A stretch of DNA of 33,486 nt, from contig REDZ01000087.1 in assembly GCA_007695345.1 (NCBI GenBank), positions 1-33,486 on the forward strand, written 5' to 3'. The notes beneath the pieces were generated by a model. It was not told the origin of the DNA. It was given only the letters and a program-made list of their open reading frames with translations, and did no database searches. The DNA is from Paracoccaceae bacterium (GTDB lineage Bacteria > Pseudomonadota > Alphaproteobacteria > Rhodobacterales > Rhodobacteraceae). This document shows positions 18,081 to 26,480 of the stretch, piece by piece. Numbering within the stretch: position 1 is the stretch's first letter; each line of letters begins with the position of its first letter. Position numbers and translations under genes: made by a program.

Positions 18081-18791
18081 ATGAACGAGCTTAACGTCAC
18101 TCACGGCCTGGACTGGCTTGATGCCTTGGCAGTTGCTGCATTTCTTGCTGTCTGGCTGTGGCTTGGCTGGAGAATTGGCCATCCTTCGGCTGCGCGTCCA
18201 TCGGTGACAGTGCTGATGTCGGATTACCGGCTGCAATGGATGCGCGTGATGGTCACACGCGAGCCGCGCATTTTCGATTCCCAGATCATGATGAGCCTGC
18301 GCCAGAGCACCGCTTTCTTCGCGTCCACCTGCCTCCTGGCCATAGGCGGTCTGCTGGCATTGATCGGCAATGTGGAGCTTCTGGACGGTGTCGCGATGCG
18401 GCTGAGCCATGTGGAGCACGGAGGCGCGGTGCTCCAGACCAAACTATTTCTGGCGCTGTTGATGCTTGGCAATGCGTTTCTGAAATTCGTCTGGGCCAAT
18501 CGTGTCTTCGGCTACAGTTCGGTCGTGATGGGGGCAGTTCCGAATGACCCGGACGATCCGCAAAGCATGCCGCTGGCGCTGAAGGCGGGAAAGCTCAACG
18601 GCCGCGCTGCCATGAACTTCAACGCCGGCCTGCGCTCGATGTATTTCGCGCTTTGCGCCCTTTTCTGGCTGGCCGGAGCCTTGGTCTTGCTGGTCGCAAT
18701 AGCGGTCACGGCATGGGTGGTCTGGAGCCGTGAATTCTCGTCTGCCTCACGAGAAATCATCATCGACAACGGCAGTGACACGGACCGCTAG
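18081..18791 (+). CDS. DUF599 family membrane protein
   Basis: A 236-residue integral membrane protein with about four predicted helices: residues 12-30 (LDALAVAAFLAVWLWLGWR), 77-97 (STAFFASTCLLAIGGLLALI), 120-137, and 187-214 (LCALFWLAGALVLLVAIAVT). Conserved-looking DUF599 blocks include WMRVMVTREPRIFDSQIMMS, KLFLALLMLGNAFLKFVWA and AMNFNAGLRSMYFAL. Function is unknown for the family. The ribosome-binding site is poor (AAGA five bases ahead of the ATG). It lies on the same strand as sbtAB, after a 287-base gap, so shared regulation is not established. Confidence 0.8.
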   Translation: MNELNVTHGLDWLDALAVAAFLAVWLWLGWRIGHPSAARPSVTVLMSDYRLQWMRVMVTREPRIFDSQIMMSLRQSTAFFASTCLLAIGGLLALIGNVELLDGVAMRLSHVEHGGAVLQTKLFLALLMLGNAFLKFVWANRVFGYSSVVMGAVPNDPDDPQSMPLALKAGKLNGRAAMNFNAGLRSMYFALCALFWLAGALVLLVAIAVTAWVVWSREFSSASREIIIDNGSDTDR

Positions 18792-18871
18792 ATCAAGCAG
18801 GAAACGGGAGCGCGCATGGGCACAGCGCCGCGCTGTTCAACCTTCAGTGAAACCCTTGATCTGACCAACGA

Positions 18872-18891
18872 CACGCCGAGGTCGCGGCGTG
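18872..18891. terminator. Possible hairpin between the DUF599 and tctA genes
   Basis: CACGCCG (18872-18878) pairs with CGGCGTG (18885-18891) around AGGTCG in the convergent gap. A smaller CCTCC/GGAGG hairpin follows. No T-run is present, so this is a weak candidate for bidirectional termination. Nothing else is seen in 18792-18982. Confidence 0.35.
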
Positions 18892-18982
18892 ACCCGACAC
18901 CTCCAAAGACGGAGGAACAGCCCAGCGAGCGGGCCACATGAAGGGCGCTCAGGGACTCTTGCATTGCGCCTTGCTCTGCAAC

Positions 18983-20467
18983 TCAGGCCTTGCGGCGCCA
19001 GAGCCTCCAGAGCGGTAGCAGCAGCAATACCACTATGGCGCAGACGAACCCCGCAGAGATCGGACGTTCGAGAAACACCATCGGGTCACCGCGCGCCACC
19101 AGCATGGCGCGGCGCAGATTGGTCTCTATCAGGGGGCCGAGAACGAAGCCAAGCAGCAGCAGCGCCGGACTGAGCCTGGCCAGCGTCATCAGATACCCGG
19201 CCAGACCGATCCCGGCAACAAGCACGATGTCGAATGTCAGCCCGCGCACCGAATAGACACCAAGACACAGAAAGACGATAATCGCAGGGTAAAGATAGTT
19301 GAACGGGATGCGCAGCATTGCGATCCAGATGCCGATCAATGGCAGGTTCAACAGGATCAAGAGCAGGTTCCCGATCCCGAAACTGGCCACAAGGCCCCAG
19401 AACATCTCGGGGCGAGCCTCGAGCATCATCGGACCGGGCTGGATGCCATGAATGATCAGCGCGCCCAGCATCAGCGCCATGATCGGGTCGCCGGGGATAC
19501 CCAGCGTCAGGGTCGGCGCGAAGGCCGTGATCGAGGCCGCATTGTTACCTGCCTCGGGGCCAGCGACCCCTTCGATGGCCCCTTTGCCGAAGCGCTCGGG
19601 CTGACGGGAAAGCCGCCGCTCGGTCGCATAGGCCAGAAAGGCCGAGAGCGTCGAGCCCGTTCCCGGCAAGGCCCCGAAGAAGCTGCCCAATGCACCGCCG
19701 CGCAAAACCGGCAGTGGAATGCGACGCAGATCCTCGCGCGTTGGCAGAAGGCTGCGCATGGATATGCGGGCCGCGGTTTTCTGCCGCTCGGGGTTGCGGA
19801 TATTGGCGATCACTTCGGCCACGCCGAACAACCCCATCGCAAGCGCCACAAGGTTCAGGCCATCGAGCAACTCGGTCTGACCAAAAGTGAAGCGTTGCGC
19901 GCCGGAGTTCACATCCGTTCCGATGCAGCCCAGCAGCACACCGAGCGTGATCATCGCGAACCCCTTGACGGGTCGCGTGGCCCCGATGGTCGAGGCCGCG
20001 ACCAGTCCGAAGATCATCATCATGGCATAATCGGCCGCGCCAAATCGCGTCGCCAGAGCCGACAGCCAGCCTGCCAGCACCACAAGCACGACGATGCCGA
20101 TCATTGCCCCTGTGAAGGAGGATATCATCGCCGTGAACAGCGCCAGCCCCGCGCGGCCCTGTTGCGTCAGCGGGTAGCCATCGAGTGTGGTCACGGCGGA
20201 TTGCGGGGTGCCGGGAAGACGCAGCAGGATCGAGGCCACGGCGCCGCCATATTGCGCGCCGTAATAGACCCCGGCCAGCATGATCAGCGCAGCCTCGGGG
20301 CTCATGTAAAATGTCAGCGGCAACAACATCGAGATCGCCGCCATGGCGCCGATTCCGGGTAGAACGCCGACGAATGAACCCAGCAGCACGCCAAGCACGC
20401 AATAGATCAGTATCTGCGGCTGCAATGCGAAGCTCAGCCCCAGAAGCAGGCTTTCCCATGTGCTCAT
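18983..20467 (-). CDS. tctA: TTT transporter large membrane subunit
   Basis: Large permease component of a tripartite tricarboxylate transporter in the inner membrane. The 494 residues are highly hydrophobic, with about twelve helices. TctA landmarks are GVLPGIGAMAAISMLLPLTF near residue 30, YYGAQYGGAVASILLRLPGT, FFGALPGTGSTLSAFLAYAT and GPEAGNNAASITAFAPTLTLG, the last a hallmark of the family. The open frame begins at 20569, but the ATG at 20467 overlaps the tctB stop codon (ATGA, four bases) and is the family start. Last gene of the tctC-tctB-tctA transcript. The substrate of this system cannot be read from sequence; TTT systems import citrate, aromatic acids and other carboxylates. Confidence 0.95.
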   Translation of the reverse strand: MSTWESLLLGLSFALQPQILIYCVLGVLLGSFVGVLPGIGAMAAISMLLPLTFYMSPEAALIMLAGVYYGAQYGGAVASILLRLPGTPQSAVTTLDGYPLTQQGRAGLALFTAMISSFTGAMIGIVVLVVLAGWLSALATRFGAADYAMMMIFGLVAASTIGATRPVKGFAMITLGVLLGCIGTDVNSGAQRFTFGQTELLDGLNLVALAMGLFGVAEVIANIRNPERQKTAARISMRSLLPTREDLRRIPLPVLRGGALGSFFGALPGTGSTLSAFLAYATERRLSRQPERFGKGAIEGVAGPEAGNNAASITAFAPTLTLGIPGDPIMALMLGALIIHGIQPGPMMLEARPEMFWGLVASFGIGNLLLILLNLPLIGIWIAMLRIPFNYLYPAIIVFLCLGVYSVRGLTFDIVLVAGIGLAGYLMTLARLSPALLLLGFVLGPLIETNLRRAMLVARGDPMVFLERPISAGFVCAIVVLLLLPLWRLWRRKA

Positions 20468-20910
20468 GACAGGCGTGGCCAGAGCGGCAGCGTCATGCGC
20501 AGCCCGACGTGAAAGATCAGCACTGTCACAAGCGTGATCGACAGCGCCAGAACACCCCGCCAGCGCCACCCGCGGCGCTGTGCAGGCAAGGTCGCGATCA
20601 GGACCGTGACAAAGCTTGCGCCGACAAGGCCCAGACGCGGCAGCGCAAGGCCAAAGACCAGCACTGCCGCAAGCACCAGGACCAGTGACACGCCATCAAA
20701 CTGCGCCCCTTCGCCGCCCCGCAAGAATGCCGGCAGCGCGATGATCAGCCCGAAGCCACAGAGCGCAAGACCTATGGCGACGGGAAAGAACCCCGGCCCC
20801 ATCTGGCGCAGGGTTCCCATATCGTAATTCTGCCATGCGTAGAGGGCAGCGCCGATCCCCACGATCGCGAGGATCAGACCGCCCCAGACCTCTGGCCAGT
20901 CGCGCTGCAT
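20464..20910 (-). CDS. tctB: TTT transporter small membrane subunit
   Basis: A 148-residue protein with four predicted helices, the typical TctB layout. It has VWGGLILAIVGIGAALYAWQ at the N-terminus, then the conserved TLRQMGPGFFPVAIGLALCG block (residues about 33-52). Two further hydrophobic stretches follow (SLVLVLAAVLVFGLALPRLG and VLALSITLVTVLIFHVGL). Family identity rests on the GPGFFP motif and its position between receptor and large permease. It begins 13 bases after the tctC stop and overlaps tctA by four bases, so the three genes are one transcript. Confidence 0.92.
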   Translation of the reverse strand: MQRDWPEVWGGLILAIVGIGAALYAWQNYDMGTLRQMGPGFFPVAIGLALCGFGLIIALPAFLRGGEGAQFDGVSLVLVLAAVLVFGLALPRLGLVGASFVTVLIATLPAQRRGWRWRGVLALSITLVTVLIFHVGLRMTLPLWPRLS

Positions 20911-20923
20911 CCTGGAACTCTGA

Positions 20924-21901
20924 CTATTGCGCCTCGACCCTGTCGATCACCGCGCCCCACATCTCGGTATCGACGACGATGCGCTCTGCCATGTCTTCAG
21001 GTGTGCCGGGGGCCACCTGCCAGCCCATTCCCAGCATCTGCTCCTGAACATCCGGATCCCCCAGAATATCGGTGATTTCTGCATTCAGGCGCGCGATGAT
21101 CGCCTCATCCGTGCCTGCTGGTGCAATGAAAGCGTTCCACAACTCGGCGCGGAAATCATCCGGCAGCCCCGCACTGCCTGCGATCGGCGCCACATCGGGC
21201 ATCTGTCCGAATGGTTCGGCGGATGTGATGCCAAGAACATTCATTGTCCCCGCTTCGACAAAAGACAGCGCGGCAGAGGGCGCCATGAAGCCCGCGTCGA
21301 TCTCTCCTCCGAGGATCGATGTCGTCACTTCCGCGTAGCTGGTAAAAGGAATATGGAGCATGCTCAGACCCGCTTCGGCCGCGAACAGCTCGGCCGTAAG
21401 ATGCGCGCCAGACCCCTGCCCGACTGAACCGTAGCTCAGGGCATCAGGCTCGGTCCCGGCAGCCGAGATGAACCCCTCCAGATCATCGATCCCGCTTTCG
21501 CTGGCCACAGCCAGCACCAGCGGCGAGGTTGCCAGAAGCGTGACTGGCGCAATATCTTCCGCAACGTCAAAGCCCGTGTCGTCCATCATCCGCTGTGATG
21601 TCGTCATCGGGCCATTGATGGTCGTGCCGAAGGTATGCCCGTCACCCGCAGATACCAGCATCTGCTGAATGCCGATGACCCCGCCAGCGCCTGGCCGGTT
21701 CTCGATCACGACCGGCTGACCCAGGCGCTCCGACAATTTTTCGGTCACGACACGCGCCAGCACATCAGGCGACGATCCCGCCGGAAAGCCGACAAAGACA
21801 CGCAGGGGCTGCGAGGGCCAGTCGTCCTGTGCACTTGCAGGTAGTGCAAAGCTGCAGAGCGCGCTGGCCAGCACCAGATGCATAGTGGTTGATTGCTTCA
21901 T
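20924..21901 (-). CDS. tctC: TTT transporter periplasmic substrate-binding protein
   Basis: High-affinity periplasmic receptor of the tripartite tricarboxylate transporter. The 325-residue precursor has a signal peptide (MKQSTTMHLVLASALCSFAL) with cleavage after ASA near residue 24. The mature part has WPSQPLRVFVGFPAGSSPDV, the usual TctC ligand loop, then VIENRPGAGGVIGIQQM and, in the second lobe, SYGSVGQGSGAHLTAELFAA and PDVAPIAGSAGLP. The start at 21901 is preferred over the open frame to 21955 because GGAGGA precedes it and the signal peptide begins there. The 228-base region upstream shows no clear promoter and no other gene. TctC proteins bind diverse carboxylates; the ligand is not known here. 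Confidence 0.94.
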   Translation of the reverse strand: MKQSTTMHLVLASALCSFALPASAQDDWPSQPLRVFVGFPAGSSPDVLARVVTEKLSERLGQPVVIENRPGAGGVIGIQQMLVSAGDGHTFGTTINGPMTTSQRMMDDTGFDVAEDIAPVTLLATSPLVLAVASESGIDDLEGFISAAGTEPDALSYGSVGQGSGAHLTAELFAAEAGLSMLHIPFTSYAEVTTSILGGEIDAGFMAPSAALSFVEAGTMNVLGITSAEPFGQMPDVAPIAGSAGLPDDFRAELWNAFIAPAGTDEAIIARLNAEITDILGDPDVQEQMLGMGWQVAPGTPEDMAERIVVDTEMWGAVIDRVEAQ

Positions 21902-22129
21902 GTCGTCCTCCGCTGATTTTGCGCGCACAAGACCAATATTTGATTTTGAATGCAAGTCATTCCGAATGTGTCAGGCGTCGCCGCAACCGCATCAGGGTGC
22001 ATGCAACGTACTCGCCTCTGATGCGATTGCTCCGGGGCGGGTCGAGCGTCTGCTCTCCAAGTAACCGGGTTTGCAGAGGTTACACAAAGTAGCCGCGAAG
22101 TGGCGAGGGGCATGATCATAGACGCGCGC
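21902..22129. other. Intergenic region upstream of tctC
   Basis: Between tctC and the 3' end of the hydroquinone reductase gene. It should contain the tctC promoter. An AT-rich stretch near 21930-21960 (minus strand CAAAATCAAATATTGG) is the most likely place, but no hexamer pair with good spacing was found. Confidence 0.3.
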
Positions 22130-23161
22130 TCAACCAGCCAGGTCAGGATGATCGTAAGCCTGCGGGTAAGGCATCGGCGCGAATGGCCCCAGCGGCACGG
22201 TCCCGTTCCATGAGCGTCCGAAATAGCCCTGGCGGCAATGGATCAGCGAACCGCTTTTTGCAACACCCGGCAGCGCATGGACCCGGCACAGCCAGCGCCA
22301 CAATTGCGGGTAGTCGAGGACCCGCGCGCCGTTCAGCTTCATCCGCAGGTAATAGACCGGGTCGTGGCGATAGATCGTCGGCAACAGGCGCAGATCGGCT
22401 TCGGTGAAATGGTCGCCGGTCAGGAAGGGCCGCCCATCGCCAAGGCGGGCCTCCAGCTGTTCCAGAGCCGCGAAATAGGCGTCGAACGCTTCGGCATAGA
22501 CCGCTTGATCCGACGAGAACCCGGCCTTGTAGGCGCCGTTATTCACGGCATTGTAAATGAACTCGTTCAGGGCGTCGATTTCGGCACGCGTGGACACTGT
22601 ATCGGGGTAGAGATCGGCCCGTGTCGCATCAGGCAGGCTGCTGCCCAGCGGACCGGCCATCGTGTTCAGCATCCGGATGATCTTGGCGCTTTCGTTGTTC
22701 ACGATGCGACCAGCCCGCTTGTCATAGAGGATCGGCACCGACCGCTCCGGCGACCCTTCGCTGCGGTAGATGTCCCGCACAAGCCGCACTCCGCGGCCTG
22801 TCCCGGTCTCCTGCGTGCATTCGGGCAGCGGCGCGCCAGTCAGTGTTGCAATGCGGTCCGGGGCGAATTCCCACCAGCCCGGCCCCTCCGGATCATCCTC
22901 GCCCGTGCGGTTGGGAAAGGCCACGTCCATGGTGATGCTGTCCTGCAGCCCCAGCACATTGCGCGCGAGCGTTACCCGGTGGCACCAGGGGCAGTTCAGC
23001 GCCACGAACAGATGGTAGCGGCCGGGTTCTGCCGGAAAATCGGGATCGCCGATTGCGTGCCGGAAGCCGCTGACGCTGCGGACAAACTCACCCCGCGCGC
23101 GGCGGGCCGCCGCGTTGGTCTGGCTCTCCTCAACCGCGCTGTCGCTGTCGGTGTCAGGCAT
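22130..23161 (-). CDS. Glutathionyl-hydroquinone reductase (YqjG/ECM4-type GST)
   Basis: Xi-class glutathione transferase that removes glutathione from glutathionyl-hydroquinones, in the cytoplasm. The 343-residue length is typical. The catalytic cysteine is C57 in ALNCPWCHRVTLAR. Further family marks are GWWEFAPD, RSVPILYDK, RIVNNESAKIIRML, NNGAYKAGFSSDQAVYAEAF and the C-terminal domain LLPTIYRHDPVYYLRMKLN. The ATG at 23161 is chosen because AGGAGG lies six bases upstream; an ATG six bases earlier abuts the Shine-Dalgarno sequence. It overlaps the end of the methyltransferase gene by eight bases and is probably co-transcribed with it. Such enzymes accompany quinone or chlorophenol detoxification. 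Confidence 0.92.
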   Translation of the reverse strand: MPDTDSDSAVEESQTNAAARRARGEFVRSVSGFRHAIGDPDFPAEPGRYHLFVALNCPWCHRVTLARNVLGLQDSITMDVAFPNRTGEDDPEGPGWWEFAPDRIATLTGAPLPECTQETGTGRGVRLVRDIYRSEGSPERSVPILYDKRAGRIVNNESAKIIRMLNTMAGPLGSSLPDATRADLYPDTVSTRAEIDALNEFIYNAVNNGAYKAGFSSDQAVYAEAFDAYFAALEQLEARLGDGRPFLTGDHFTEADLRLLPTIYRHDPVYYLRMKLNGARVLDYPQLWRWLCRVHALPGVAKSGSLIHCRQGYFGRSWNGTVPLGPFAPMPYPQAYDHPDLAG

Positions 23162-23831
23162 GGTCATCCTCCTGGCCGGGATTGCGGGTTTGGTCGGCAT
23201 CAGACTTTGCGCGACGGCCCGTCAGCACCTGAAGCTGCCACAGCCAGTCGATCCGGTGAAGGGTCTGGCTGTCGATGCTCAACCCTGCCCCTGTCACCAG
23301 CGCGGCAAGCTCGCGTCGCGTCAGCGCGCGGTGATGCGCCGGGTCGCGCAGCCGCAGATAGCCGTCCATCAGGCGCATGGGCCAGATCTCGCGGCACCAG
23401 TCGGTCAGGACGAACACGCCGCTGGGTTTCAGCACGCGGGCCATCTCGGCCAGACCGCGCATCGGGTCGGGCCAGTGATGCAACGAACTTGCGCTTGCCA
23501 CGACATCGAATGTGGCATCCTCGAAGGGCAACTGCTCCGCTGGCGCCCGGCACAGGGTGACCTGCGCGCCCAGCCGATCCGCAGCCCGCGCCAGCATCGC
23601 TGCGCTGACATCCACCCCGGTCAGCGCCAGCCCTGCGTTGCGTTCAAGCAGCGCGGCCAGCAGTGCACCGGTGCCGCAGCCGATATCGAGCACGCGCGCG
23701 CCGGGTGCCTGCCGGGGCAAAGCTGTCAGCGTCACCTGGGTGCTGCGCCTGAGATATTGCGCCCATCGCCGGTCATACTCAATGGCCTGCGCGTCATAGG
23801 ACTGTGCAATGGTGGCTTGCGACGTACGCAT
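23154..23831 (-). CDS. SAM-dependent class I methyltransferase
   Basis: A 225-residue methyltransferase of the UbiE/BioC-like (Methyltransf_11) type. Motif I VLDIGCGTG is at residues 47-55, followed by the acidic residue in LTGVDVSAAMLARAA. Motif post-I is APAEQLPFEDATFDVV, motif II is ASASSLHHWPDPMRGLAEMA, and motif III is RVLKPSGVFVLTDW. Substrate unknown. The ATG at 23831 has AAGG at usable spacing; the ATG at 23837 is too close to it. The start region overlaps the stop of a truncated DUF218-like fragment (GGATGACGATG). The downstream overlap with the GST gene suggests co-expression. Confidence 0.88.
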   Translation of the reverse strand: MRTSQATIAQSYDAQAIEYDRRWAQYLRRSTQVTLTALPRQAPGARVLDIGCGTGALLAALLERNAGLALTGVDVSAAMLARAADRLGAQVTLCRAPAEQLPFEDATFDVVASASSLHHWPDPMRGLAEMARVLKPSGVFVLTDWCREIWPMRLMDGYLRLRDPAHHRALTRRELAALVTGAGLSIDSQTLHRIDWLWQLQVLTGRRAKSDADQTRNPGQEDDHA

Positions 23832-23833
23832 CG

Positions 23834-24061
23834 TCATCCTTGTGCTCTGTTGTTCACACCGGGAATGAACAGCGTTTCGACCTGATCGCGCTCCAGCAGC
23901 GCAAGCCCGGCTTCCAGCCAGTCAAACTGGCCCGTGAAGACAATGGCGGTTTCAGGAAGACTGGCCGGAATTGCCGCGGGTACAGATCGACGCAGAAACT
24001 CCGCGCTTGGCAATAGCGCCAAGACCATCGGACTTGCTGTTGCGACCCGGATAACCGTCAT
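23834..24061 (-). pseudogene. Truncated DUF218 (YdcF/ElyC-like) protein fragment
   Basis: Seventy-five codons beginning with a hydrophobic segment (SPMVLALLPSAEFLR) and continuing ETAIVFTGQFDWLEAGLALL and ETLFIPGVN. This resembles the start of DUF218 domain proteins, where an AIVVLTGG-like strand is followed by a helix and LFISGV, in a domain of about 150 residues. Here translation stops straight after PGVNNRAQG, so about two thirds of the domain is missing. The stop codon lies on the methyltransferase start region, suggesting a deletion fused the two. Could still be expressed as a short peptide; I judge it non-functional. The family call is from motif resemblance only. Confidence 0.5.
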
Positions 24062-24085
24062 CAGCCATTTCAAATCATGCCACGC

Positions 24086-24469
24086 GCGACAAGGCCCGAA
24101 TAGCCCTTCGCGCCGCCCGACTGCAACACAAAGCCGAAACGAAAGGGCCTTGCTGCTTTCCCCACGCCCACAAGGCCGTTTCATGCTGACCCTGGACAAG
24201 CGCGGCCTACTGAGCAGCGTACCCGGTTTCGGGATCCCCGGCGATTTCCGGGTCATGGCCAGCGATTACGATCATCTGCTGCGGACCGCCATGCGCTGGT
24301 TCGACATCAGGTGATCCGACCCCGCACTTGGCGGGAACGCTGTGACTTCGCCGTGGTCATCGCCGGCCCGAACCCGGCACTGCGCAGGGGCCAGCCTTAC
24401 AGCAAGGACCTTCTTGACGCCGCGCATCGATGAGGATCGCCACGACAGTCGCGCGGTTATCGGCGCGGA
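24086..24469. other. Region with no firm gene; possible coding remnant on plus strand
   Basis: A plus-strand frame ending at 24314 contains a protein-like tail, FMLTLDKRGLLSSVPGFGIP then GDFRVMASDYDHLLRTAMRW, that is not low complexity and may be the C-terminal fragment of a lost gene. I do not recognise its family. The sequence before it and from 24315 to 24469 shows only poor frames. It lies within a stretch of decayed genes. Confidence 0.3.
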
Positions 24470-24625
24470 TCAGTCGCCCAGGATCGGAGGGATCGGGTCG
24501 GTGTGATTCATTACATCGCCCTGCTCTGCTTCGATCTCGTCCATAGCCGCAAGCCATGTAATCAAACGCAGTCGAACTTTATCGATCTCATCCTCAGGCA
24601 AGGGGATGCCGTGCCCGCCGGACCA
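24470..24625 (-). pseudogene. C-terminal fragment of an unidentified small protein
   Basis: The last ~50 codons of a minus-strand frame, HGIPLPEDEIDKVRLRLITW then LAAMDEIEAEQGDVMNHTDP and IPPILGD, look like a genuine helical protein tail. The pattern of a PLP segment, a two-helix stretch and a TDPIPP ending recalls small subunits encoded beside amidases (AtzG/DUF4089-like), but this is weak. The sequence upstream in the same frame is implausible, because it runs into the remains of a tctC-like gene in another frame. It seems to be a junction left by a deletion. Confidence 0.4.
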
Positions 24626-24766
24626 ACCATGGTCAGCGTGCGTTCCGGAAAATTTTCGGCCTGGGCATTCCAGCGGGCACAGTGATAGCGACTGGACCCA
24701 AGACAAGGGCTGCCGCGGCAACCGCTGCGAATCTCCGGCGGATGGGTATCTTGGTCGATTTTGCAA
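24600..24766 (-). pseudogene. Truncated and frameshifted TctC-like receptor
   Basis: From a possible TTG start at 24766 (preceded by GAGGAGA) one frame gives a clear signal peptide: AKSTKIPIRRRFAAVAAAAL, VLGPVAITVPAG. Near 24662 the homology changes frame and reads QAENFPERTLTMVGPAG, the standard mature start of TctC receptors (cf. WPSQPLRVFVGFPAG in the intact copy). After this the gene is cut off and joins the unrelated fragment ending at 24470. So a second TTT receptor once stood at the end of the catabolic cluster. Loss of about 280 residues makes it non-functional. Confidence 0.65.
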
Positions 24767-24900
24767 GTCTCTCCTCTGTCGATCTGAGAATTGAAAGAGA
24801 TGTGCCTCCTGCTGGCGAACCCCGGATCAGCTTTGCCAGCGTGGCGGGGCGGGGTCCCGTTTTTCCGGGCATGGGTTGACGGCACATTTCCCAAGTTAAT

Positions 24901-24919
24901 AATTGCATATTATACAATT
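24901..24919. promoter_or_regulatory. AT-rich imperfect palindrome, candidate GntR-family operator
   Basis: AATTGCATATTATACAATT matches its own reverse complement at 16 of 19 positions. It lies about 135 bases upstream of the broken tctC-like gene, inside an AT-rich island unlike the surroundings. A related motif precedes the GntR gene (TTGTATATTATGTAT at 31506-31520; 12 of 15 identical to this site read on the minus strand, TTGTATAATATGCAA). Operator function is inferred. Confidence 0.4.
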
Positions 24920-25086
24920 ATCTAGCTTACCCATCTGGTACCCCCAGTTTCCCTCAAGAATTATTCTTGTCTATTTTCATTTAGAGTCTTGCGGCGATAT
25001 CTACCGTTCTCAAGCATTCGGCAGTTACATAACAGCTGACACCTCTTGCGCGACTTTTCAGCGCTCTGGAAACGTCTTGCTCTTAC

Positions 25087-26454
25087 TCAAGCTTCTGCGG
25101 TGTCACTCTCGGGAATGGAGGCAGCGGTCAGAACGCCCAGATCAGAGATCTTGTCAAGCGTCCATGCCATCTCCAGCAGCTTCTCGGAAGCAGCCTGACC
25201 AATCACCAATGCAGATTGCGTCAGGAACTTCTCCTCAAGCTGAGCATTGGACAGCGGGCGCTCCCGGCTGCCGATGGCGCGCTCGACATGCTTTTCGACC
25301 GTGCTGCCATCTTTCATCTGCAACCGTATCGTGACCGAGGCCTCGTGACACGCCGGATCGGGCGTCGCTTTGACCTTGCCCCGCAGCGCGACGACAGCGG
25401 GCAGGTTAACCACCTCATCCGTAAAGGCGGTCGGCGCACCATCGCCGCGCAGAAGCGCACATGCAGCCGAATGATAGACGCTGAACTTGCCTTCAAGCCC
25501 GGTCCTGGGACTGGTCTTGCCAGTCAGCTCCAACACCAGCGGATGCGTCGTCAGTTCGACAGCGTCGATCTGTTCAATCTTCTGGGGACCAAGCTCCTCG
25601 CGCAGCTGCTGGCAGCCATCGATGGTCGGGTGGATCACGATGCCACAGGCATAGGGTTTGTAGCTGTTCAGCGCCGCTTCCCAACGCGTCCCAAGGCCCT
25701 CGAGGATTTCGTCATAATCCTGCTTGTCAGACAGGATATTGGCAAACCCGCGCCGCCCCTCGATCCCGGTAAGCGCGGAGTCAAACCCCGCTTCCGCCAT
25801 ATGCGCTGCAAATGCGCCATTCTGCGCGGCGCGGCCCGGATGGAATGACTTGGTCATGGTTCCGAACATCTCGCGCAGACCGGACGCCTGGGTTGCAGCC
25901 AATGACAGCGCCCATTGCATCTGGGTCCGGTTCAACCCGATCGCATACCCGACTGCCGCGGCGGCCCCAAAGACGCCCGCCGTACCGGTGATATGCCAGC
26001 CGCGATCATAATGATCCGGATAAACCGCATTGCCGATCCGGCATTCCACCTCGACCCCGATAATCATTGCCGTCAGCAGCTTGTCGCCGGGAATGCCACG
26101 GGTTTCGGCCAGGGGCACCAGCGCGGACGCGACCGGGCCTGCCGGGTGAATGATGGTTTTCAGATGTGTGTCGTCATAATCCAGCACATGGCTGGTGATC
26201 CCGTTCAGCAACGACGCATGCAACTGATCAAGCCGATCTGCACGGCCAATCACCTGAGCGGTCTTGGGCCCGCAAAAGGGGCCAATGGCGCTGATCGCAT
26301 GGCCCGCACTGGGATGGTCAGCCCCCCCCACAGCGCAGCCCAGCCAATTGACAAAGGTGCGCAACCCTTCCGCGCGGACCTCGGCAGAGATATCCGCAGG
26401 TTTCAGGTTCACGATCCAGTCGGCCAGTTGTTCGGTGACATTTGGTGTGCTCAT
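25087..26454 (-). CDS. MmgE/PrpD family protein, copy A
   Basis: A 455-residue member of the 2-methylcitrate dehydratase / cis-aconitate decarboxylase / iminodisuccinate epimerase superfamily. It has an N-terminal helical domain and a C-terminal lid domain. Family landmarks: SHVLDYDDTHLKTIIHPAGP near residue 90 (Asp, Thr and His of the active site), GWHITGTAGVFGAAAA near 150, TMTKSFHPGRAAQNG near 200 (Lys), YKPYACGIVIHPTIDG near 270 (Lys), and GLEGKFSVYHSAACAL near 315. All expected catalytic positions are present, so it should be active. It is clearly more distant from the two upstream copies than they are from each other. GAAGGA precedes the ATG; a strong hairpin lies in the 63-base gap upstream. 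Substrate unknown. Last gene of the operon. Confidence 0.9.
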   Translation of the reverse strand: MSTPNVTEQLADWIVNLKPADISAEVRAEGLRTFVNWLGCAVGGADHPSAGHAISAIGPFCGPKTAQVIGRADRLDQLHASLLNGITSHVLDYDDTHLKTIIHPAGPVASALVPLAETRGIPGDKLLTAMIIGVEVECRIGNAVYPDHYDRGWHITGTAGVFGAAAAVGYAIGLNRTQMQWALSLAATQASGLREMFGTMTKSFHPGRAAQNGAFAAHMAEAGFDSALTGIEGRRGFANILSDKQDYDEILEGLGTRWEAALNSYKPYACGIVIHPTIDGCQQLREELGPQKIEQIDAVELTTHPLVLELTGKTSPRTGLEGKFSVYHSAACALLRGDGAPTAFTDEVVNLPAVVALRGKVKATPDPACHEASVTIRLQMKDGSTVEKHVERAIGSRERPLSNAQLEEKFLTQSALVIGQAASEKLLEMAWTLDKISDLGVLTAASIPESDTAEA

Positions 26455-26480
26455 TGTGTTTCCTTCTCGAATTTGAACAT

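Noticed and set aside
18983-21901. The tctCBA operon as part of the ComA/MmgE-PrpD cluster
   Set aside because: It is separated by the reductase and methyltransferase genes and by gene debris, and no shared operator-like motif was found upstream of tctC. A functional link remains possible but unsupported.
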